Shown: positions 57,658-64,000 of the stretch, piece after piece
Numbering within the stretch: the first letter of the stretch is position 1
How the letters are laid out: each line of letters starts with the position of its first letter
From: Pyrenula massariospora
Taxonomy: Eukaryota > Ascomycota > Eurotiomycetes > Pyrenulales > Pyrenulaceae
Length of the DNA: 64,000 nucleotides
NCBI GenBank assembly: GCA_021030905.1
Contig: JAGFMI010000003.1
Span: 62,001-126,000, forward strand
Direction: 5' to 3'
Made by a program: the position numbers and the translations under genes
The notes under the pieces: generated by a model
Told to the model about the DNA's origin: nothing
The model's database searches: none
The model's input: only the letters and a program-made list of their open reading frames with translations

Positions 57658-58854
57658 ATGTCAACAACCACTGGGTATGGCGATCTCTAAAAGCTCCTTT
57701 GCCAGTTGCTAACTCTATTGCGACAGCGCCTTCATAGCCGGAGCCCTTGCAGCTTGCGGAGCAGTGACAGCAACACATCCTTTCGAGACGGTTAAGATTC
57801 GGTATGCTGTGTTTCTAGCAATTACGCTCTGCTGCTAGCTGCTGACCACAACAAACCTACAGGTTACAGCTTCAAGGAGAATTGCAATCGAAAGAGCAGG
57901 CTGTCAAAAAGTATCGAGGTGTATTTCATGGTGTCAAAGTGATCGTCCAGAATGAAGGAATCAGGGGCATATACCGAGGACTTGGCTCGGCAGTAGGAGC
58001 GCTCATTGTCTTTTCGGAAACGCACGTCTGATCAGTATAGTATATCTACCAGACCCTCCTCAACGGCTGTCGCCTCGGCTTCTATGAGCCTCTGCGAAAG
58101 ACAACCACCACCGCAATATTTGGCGATCCAAATGTTCAGTCCCTCGGAATAAATGTGTTCTGTGGCGCATCATCTGGGATCCTCGGTGCGATAGCCGGCT
58201 CACCATTCTTCCTCATCAAAACACGACTTCAATCCTACTCTCCTTTTCTTCCCGTCGGGACGCAGCACCAATACAAAAATGCAATTGATGGCTTTAGGCA
58301 AGTATACTCGAGTGAAGGCGTCAAGGGGCTATACAGAGGTGTAGGAGCTGCCTCAGTCCGGACGGGCTTTGGCAGTTCGGTACAACTCCCGACTTATTTC
58401 TTCGCCAAGAGGAGGCTTGTCATGCTTTTAGGAATGGAGGATGGGCCGCTGCTACACCTCGCAAGCAGCACAGCCAGCGGTTTTGTCGTTTGCACATTTA
58501 TGCATCCTCCAGGTCGGTGTACCTCGGCGGCTTACGGACACATGACTGATAAAGGACAGACACGATCATGTCACGAATGTACAACCAAACAGGGAACCTA
58601 TACAAAGGCGTTTTTGACTGCTTATACAAGACGATCACGACGGAAGGTGTGCTCGCCATCTATAAGGGCTACTTTGCGCATCTTGCTCGTATTTTACCTC
58701 ACACGGTAAGTTTGTACGGTACATTGCCATAGCCCACCAGTGTCTAACCAGATGCCCTTAGATTCTGACCCTGACCTTTGCTGAGCAAACGAATAAATTA
58801 ATACGAGGAGTGGAAACGAGGCTTCTACCGCAGTCGATTAAGGACAAGATATAG
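57658..58854 (+). CDS. OAC1: Mitochondrial oxaloacetate/sulfate carrier (Oac1 type)
   Basis: Inner-membrane carrier moving oxaloacetate, sulfate or related anions with protons. Six exons (57658..57674, 57727..57801, 57863..57992, 58041..58512, 58560..58705, 58762..58854) give 310 residues with consistent phases. Three tandem carrier repeats are present, with signatures HPFETVKIRLQLQG, SPFFLIKTRLQSY and HPPDTIMSRMYNQ. The last differs from the standard PX[DE]XX[KR] (P-P-D-T-I-M-S-R), as in yeast Oac1. Other matches are YIYQTLLNGCRLGFYEP, GSSVQLPTYFFAK and ILPHTILTLTFAEQTNKLI. The N-terminus is short (MSTTTGAF), with no presequence, as usual. Confidence 0.95.
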
Positions 58855-59539
58855 GGCCATCCTCTCTGTGATTATATACAATTATGCATCTTCAATGCTC
58901 CTACGAGCATGAACATTGTGTTCCCGAACACATTTTCAGAGGCTGTATTGGTTCGGTCATTACTGATGTCGAAGGCACTATCAGGATTATCGGTCTTATA
59001 GCTGGGAAATTTCAGACCTCGTGGTCTTTCGTCACATGCATCTCTGGAGTTTGACGGTCTTGTATGCGGCGGGAAACTAGAAATCGGATAGAGGTTTGTT
59101 TATTCATGGGAAGCTTTTCAATATCTCGTTCCGAATTGGCGTTCTCGCTGAAATTTGTCTAAAAGACGTGTAAAATCACATAAGTTCTTGGATCACAGTA
59201 CCTTAGTAGTAGTCTTTCTTTATGCAAGAGCCATCTCTGAACACCGGGTGTGGATGAGGCGCCTCCTACCTAGGTCGAGGTGCCAACAGAAGAAATTGCG
59301 CGATGTAAGCTCCGATTGGCTGCAGCTCAGGCGACAGTCCCGTGATCGCGTGAACGCGCGACATCGCGTCGCGCGCTAAGACAAGCGTCATGGAGCCCAC
59401 TTTAGACTTTATATGCCCCTGCTGTGCCCTTGTTTTCCGCCGCATCATTTACACGTCTACCATTCCCCCAGCCATTCTTCGACGTGTCTGCTCAAGTTCA
59501 AGTCTTTGTGTAGCTTTTGCTTGACGCCAATACCCAACA
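58855..59539. other. intergenic, promoter of RNR2
   Basis: Contains a CG-dense stretch at 59345-59380 with repeated CGCG cores (partial MluI-box resemblance, no perfect ACGCGT). No gene seen. Confidence 0.55.
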
Positions 59540-60987
59540 ATGGCTACTGAGATCACCCCATCTAAAAAGGTTCGCCTCAGTCCTTGCTCCAACAAATCAA
59601 CGCGGCTCCTACTAACAAACGGGAACCAGGCGGCCAACAGCCTCGAGAGCCTCAAGATGGGCGACTCGCCAGCAAAGAAACTCGACTTTCACGCTTCGAC
59701 AGTTGCAGACAAAGAGAATCTTCCTGCCTCGTCTCCTCTCGTCACTGCCACCGAGGGCGCCACCGACCTGACGAAGCCAATTGCAGAGATTGTCAAGACT
59801 CATCCTGAGCCACCAAAGGTTGCCGAGGGCATCAAAGCACATGAAGCTGATGAGCCGTTACTACAAGAGAACCCTCACCGTTTCGTCCTCTTTCCCATCA
59901 AGTATCATGAGGTACGTATCACGCCGTTCACACGACGCGTCGCACGCGTAAAGTGGTTCTAACTCGCGTCTTCCTTTACTATCATTCTTCTTTGACCTTC
60001 AATTTTACTAACGTCGTGTTTTAGATATGGCAAATGTACAAGAAGGCCGAGGCCTCCTTCTGGACAGCTGAGGAAATCGACCTTTCCAAAGACCTCCACG
60101 ACTGGAACAACCGTCTCAACGACGATGAACGCTACTTTATTAGCCACGTCCTTGCTTTTTTCGCTGCGTCAGATGGCATCGTCAATGAAAACCTCGTCGA
60201 GCGCTTCTCGGGTGAGGTCCAGATCCCTGAAGCTCGTTGCTTCTACGGATTCCAGATCATGATGGAAAACATTCACTCAGAAACCTACTCCCTCTTGATC
60301 GACACCTATATCAAAGAACCGAAACAACGTACATACCTATTCGACGCCATCGACACAATACCCTGCATCCGCAAGAAGGCCGACTGGGCCCTTCGCTGGA
60401 TCGCAGACCGTGACTCCACCTTCGCCCAACGCTTGGTCGCCTTCGCCGCCGTGGAAGGCATCTTCTTCTCCGGCTCATTCGCATCCATCTTCTGGCTCAA
60501 GAAACGCGGTCTCATGCCTGGCCTCACCTTCTCGAACGAATTAATCTCTCGCGATGAGGGCCTCCACACAGACTTTGCGTGCCTCCTCCTTTCCCACCTG
60601 AACCACCGTCCCTCAAAGCCCGCCATCCAAGCCATCATCACAGAGGCCGTCACCATCGAGCAGGAGTTCCTTACCGACGCGCTTCCCTGCGCGCTCCTTG
60701 GTATGAACTCGAGCTTGATGAAACAGTACATCGAGTTCGTCGCTGACCGTCTCCTCGTCGCGTTGGGCAACTCAAAACACTACAACGTTTCCAATCCTTT
60801 TGACTTTATGGAGAATATCTCATTAGCAGGGAAGACGAACTTCTTCGAGAAGCGTGTGGGCGACTACCAGAAGGCCGGTGTGATGGGTAGCACGAAGAAG
60901 GCTGCTGATTCGCCGGCAGGGACGCCAGGCGTGGAGAAGGACGCGCCAGAAAACGGGGGCGCGTTTTCGTTTGATGAGGACTTTTAG
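59540..60987 (+). CDS. RNR2: Ribonucleotide reductase small subunit (R2)
   Basis: Carries the di-iron/tyrosyl radical cofactor of class Ia ribonucleotide reductase, which makes dNTPs for S phase. Exons 59540..59569, 59630..59911, 60025..60987 give 424 residues. Intron 1 is 60 bp with a perfect TACTAAC branch site, and its removal gives the usual [14 protein letters not shown]; it holds no stop, so retention would add 20 residues. Iron ligands and radical Tyr are seen in [27 protein letters not shown] and [11 protein letters not shown]. The C-terminus FSFDEDF is the R1-binding tail. The N-terminus has a DSPAKKLDF motif followed by ADKEN, a possible KEN box. Yeast Rnr4-type substitutions are absent, so it should be catalytic. 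Confidence 0.97.
59935..59949 (+). promoter_or_regulatory. two perfect MluI cell-cycle boxes (ACGCGT) in RNR2 intron 2
   Basis: ACGCGT occurs at 59935-59940 and again at 59944-59949, both inside the intron 59912..60024. ACGCGT is the MBF (Mbp1/Swi6, Res/Cdc10) site, and RNR genes are known MBF targets in yeasts. Function inside the intron is inferred. Confidence 0.6.
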
Positions 60988-62708
60988 GTGATGCTGTTGT
61001 CGATCAGTATCGTGCTTAGAGATGGGATACATACTTAGTTGACCAGCATCATCTTCAGAGGGGGAATTGTATGCTTAGTCGTTGATGTGTTTGGATAGAG
61101 AGGAGATGGTCACGCTATTAAAGGGACATGCATATTTCCTTCAACACTCTATTTCGAGACCGGGTCGGTTTGCATCAAAGACACAGGGGCCTTATTGTTC
61201 CATTTCATATGTCTAGATGTCCATCCTAGGCTTTAGGACAAGGACATTTACACAGTAAATAGTGCTGTTCAAGAAAAAAAGAAAATAAGAAAGCTACACT
61301 CAATATTTCCAACATCTCTTATCAAAGTTAGATTTCATGGCGCTTGTATCAAATCTTCAGAGGGGGAGAGGTAGAAATACTCTAAACATCTTCCAGTCAT
61401 AACTGTAACACCTCTGAGCTGATCTTTTCGCGTTGCCCATTTATTCGTACGATGTCCTGACTGATTGTCCGACCGATTGACTTACTGACTTACCGATGCT
61501 GTCGCTCCATCCATCTGATTCCTCCCTCTACAGTGAGAGAATTACGATTCTCATCAACCCGCAGCTCACCAACACGCGCGTATAGACGCAAAAAGCGTGA
61601 CTACCAGGCCAGACAAGTAGCACGCTACTTACAATATAGGGCAGACCGCTAGAACTAAAGAGGAGGGGGGAGATGCTGCGCTGTTGTTCATGCTTAGATA
61701 GAGTGCCTTTCTGAAGCTTGCCAGGTGATTTTGGAATCACTGAACTAGGAGATCGGTGTTCGCGTGGGAATGTTCAGGCAAGTCTCGAGATAGAGTCGGT
61801 GTACATTGTCTTTGTAGCTTGTTGGGTTGGATGGTGACGCGTTGCCGGTGACACCGTTCTTGTTGGTCGATGGGATGGTGATTTGGCAATGGGGAGAGAT
61901 ACGCTGTATAGGTAGGAACTGGTACTTGGTGAGATAAAATGGGCCGCTGGAAGAGGACGTGGGTTGCGTTGGTGCTCTCTCTTGGTACTTAGGCAATGCA
62001 AAGTCTTCTTAATTAGAACCGCGAGGTGCTTCGTGATATAGACTGATGAAGAAGGGGAAGAGAGGTTAGCCTTATACTGGGTTTTGAGCCTGTCTGCGTC
62101 TAGGGGTGTTACGGAGGACTGGTGTGGCTATTGCTGCTCCCCAACAAGCTGTTGCCCTTCAGCAGCAACAAGAGTGTGAGTGCGTGCTATATGGGGTACG
62201 TAGCGCCCAGAAGGGACCTGCGGAAACAGAAAATCATTCGAATGGCTGCTCCCTACGGAGATTTGGAGCTTTGTAGGATCCCTGGAAAAGTTTCTGGAGA
62301 CTGCTTGCCTTGTTTCAAAACCTCGTCGTACGAAAGACTGCAGCTGCTATTGCTGCTGTTGTTGCTCCTGGCAACACAAAGAAAGGGATGGCTTGATATA
62401 CCTTAGACGTCGCACCTAGAATGGATGGGTGCTTTCTGGTGTGATGCTGTGCGTTGTAGGATCCCTCAAACCCCATGGCAGATTGTGACATGAACAAATA
62501 ATGAAATAGCGCTTTTTCAAACAGTCAGCACATCCTGGACATGCCTGCATTGTTTCTAGCGCGTTTTGTGCGAAGAACTGGTGTTGTTATTGTAGCCCGT
62601 TGCAATAGATTTATATCGCTAATCTACTTACTATACAACGCTTTACCCCATTTAATCGCGCCGGCCAGCCGGCGCCACAGCACGTCCAAATACCCGGCAT
62701 CGCCAACC
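60988..62708. other. intergenic, 1.7 kb
   Basis: 3' flank of RNR2, then an unresolved stretch. A minus-strand frame at 61745..61996 (83 codons) and one at 62315..62497 look partly protein-like but I could not join them. The stretch 62120-62620 holds three loosely similar GCTATTGCTGCT-like segments. Nothing firm. Confidence 0.45.
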
Positions 62709-63470
62709 TTAGTGAATGTTTTTGCACTCGACCGTGTCTCGATCCGATCGAGCGTGACCAGGGGCTGGGGCTGAGACCGGCGCGCAGCCGTCTGTGTTTT
62801 TGGGACAGGCAACGTAGGCGTAGTGGCCACCGTGAGTGTCCCATGGCTCTTTTCTCTGGTCGCGGCAGACGGCCGTGCCCTCGCAGAGCTTGTTGAAAAA
62901 GGCAGCTGGCAAGTCGTTGGCTTGGGCGCAGCCGTTCTAGAGTACAAAAATAGGTTGGTTAATTAGATTGCTTGAGATAGTGATTGTAAGAGAGGGGAGG
63001 CTTCTACGACGGTGTGGAAGATCGATGGGTGAATTAAGAAAGAGGGAAATATAGAATCACAGCGAGGACAATTAATGTAATGGGGGATGCTCACAATAGG
63101 CTTGCCGTTCTTGAATGGGGCGCGGTACCATGTGTTGGGGTCATCGGGCTTTTGACATTTCTAATGTAAAGTCAGTTTGTCTGCTTGGCCGGGTAGGGAA
63201 TGGATAGTGGTTGGAGGATAGATGTCCACATACGTAAGAGTTTCCGTCTGGATCTGGCAATACATCACAATAGTCAGTTTCGGAATTGTTGACCCAGCTG
63301 AAATCATCCATCAGCCATAAAGGTCATGCGCCAGACGGATAGGAGATATCTCACGCAGGGCAAGGGCATTTGCCCTGCGGAAAATTAGGGCCGTCGCCGC
63401 CTTTCGGCGCAGCGAGCACGGTGGTCATGCCCGCGGCGGCGCAGAATAGAAAGAGGGACTGGATCTGCAT
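62709..63470 (-). CDS. Small secreted cysteine-rich protein (candidate effector)
   Basis: Four exons (63470..63355, 63297..63234, 63160..63095, 62936..62709) give 157 residues with consistent phases. A signal peptide covers about residues 1-21 (SLFLFCAAAGMTTVLAAPKG). The mature part has ten cysteines, enough for five disulfides: CPCP, DYCDV, KCQKP, NGCAQ, KLCEG, AVCRD, VACPK, DGCAP, VECKN. There is no membrane segment or GPI signal. I recognise no enzyme family. Size, cysteine content and compact introns fit a secreted effector-like or host-surface protein, by inference. Confidence 0.75.
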
Positions 63471-64000
63471 TTTGTGGGAAGATAGACTGAATAATATTTT
63501 CGACAGATTAAGGCAAAAATTGAAATTAACGATGATCAAGGTATCTGGACTCGAGAAGACAAACGCGGAAGATCGGACGCGGAATCACATACTTATAGGA
63601 TAAAATTCTGCTGGTCGAAGGAAATGTGTTGCTGCCAACATCAGACGGCCTGCTTCTAGACTTTAGCAACCATTGAAGAACAATGAGGGCTCGAGCTTTT
63701 GGCATAGGAAGGAAGCCGGTGTCGCACAAAGTCTTGCAGCTTTGCGATGGTAAAAAGGTTGTGGATAAGTTGTGTGGCCTTGTCTACAAACATACTGCGA
63801 AATTGATTTTTACATTAGCGCGACAACATGAGAGCAAAGGGACAATATGTGTGACCAAGATGCAGGATGCGTGCTGGTACTCTGTCATATACGGCACTAC
63901 ATGCTAGCGCTCAATCTAGTACTCAGTAATTTGGGAACCGGGTTTGGTAAGAGGTCAAGTTTTACAGTTCGTTAGGCGACCGTTATTCGAGACATCTTAC
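63471..64000. other. window end, no gene seen
   Basis: Promoter of the secreted-protein gene, then short open frames without coding signs. Confidence 0.55.

Noticed and set aside
62120-62620. Degenerate GCTATTGCTGCT-like repeats
   Set aside because: Only three loose copies with low-complexity similarity; no unit boundary or element structure.

Overview
The window is nuclear DNA of a filamentous ascomycete (Pezizomycotina). Most genes carry one to five short introns of about 45-260 bp with GT..AG ends, and several have CTAAC/CTGAC branch sites. The conserved genes have clear fungal orthologues, and there are fungus-only families: Adr1-like C2H2/fungal_trans factor, multipass membrane proteins with large lumenal domains, and DUF1275. 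I cannot name the species. Exon joins were worked out by hand from frame, splice sites and family conservation.

Layout. 0.3-4.6 kb: two cytokinesis genes, a Spg1/Tem1 GTPase and a Cyk3-like transglutaminase-fold protein, on the same strand. 6.3-13.2 kb: an accessory block with three diverged members (A, B, C) of a family I do not recognise, a coiled coil followed by a shared C-terminal domain, with a secreted, altered pepsin-like protein between B and C. 14.5-15.6 kb: a coiled-coil membrane protein. 15.6-19.8 kb: a long gene-free stretch leading to a homeobox regulator (19.8-21.7 kb). 23.2-26.3 kb: a multipass membrane protein gene with an in-frame stop. 28.4-31.9 kb: a Na+/H+ antiporter. 33.6-37.2 kb: an Adr1-like zinc-finger regulator, with 4.1 kb of empty DNA upstream.

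41.3-43.1 kb: dephospho-CoA kinase and the exosome cofactor Mpp6, tail to tail. 44.2-46.1 kb: a second large membrane protein. 47.0-49.0 kb: a DUF1275 membrane protein and a YjbQ-family protein with a predicted membrane anchor. 49.2-51.2 kb: complex I subunit NDUFS6 and proteasome alpha4, divergent from a 273-bp intergenic region; the proteasome gene contains a 7-nt microexon. 51.2-56.0 kb: sparse, with two hypothetical genes. 56.6-58.9 kb: an HSBP1-like coiled-coil protein divergent from a mitochondrial oxaloacetate carrier. 59.5-61.0 kb: ribonucleotide reductase small subunit with two perfect MluI cell-cycle boxes inside an intron. 62.7-63.5 kb: a four-exon, cysteine-rich secreted protein.

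The conserved genes form no single pathway. They cover cytokinesis, S-phase dNTP supply, mitochondrial metabolism, proteolysis, RNA decay and ion balance, and show the usual fungal pairing of unrelated housekeeping genes around short shared promoters. The A/B/C family is the best candidate for something undescribed. I saw no CRISPR array, rRNA, convincing tRNA or intact transposon.
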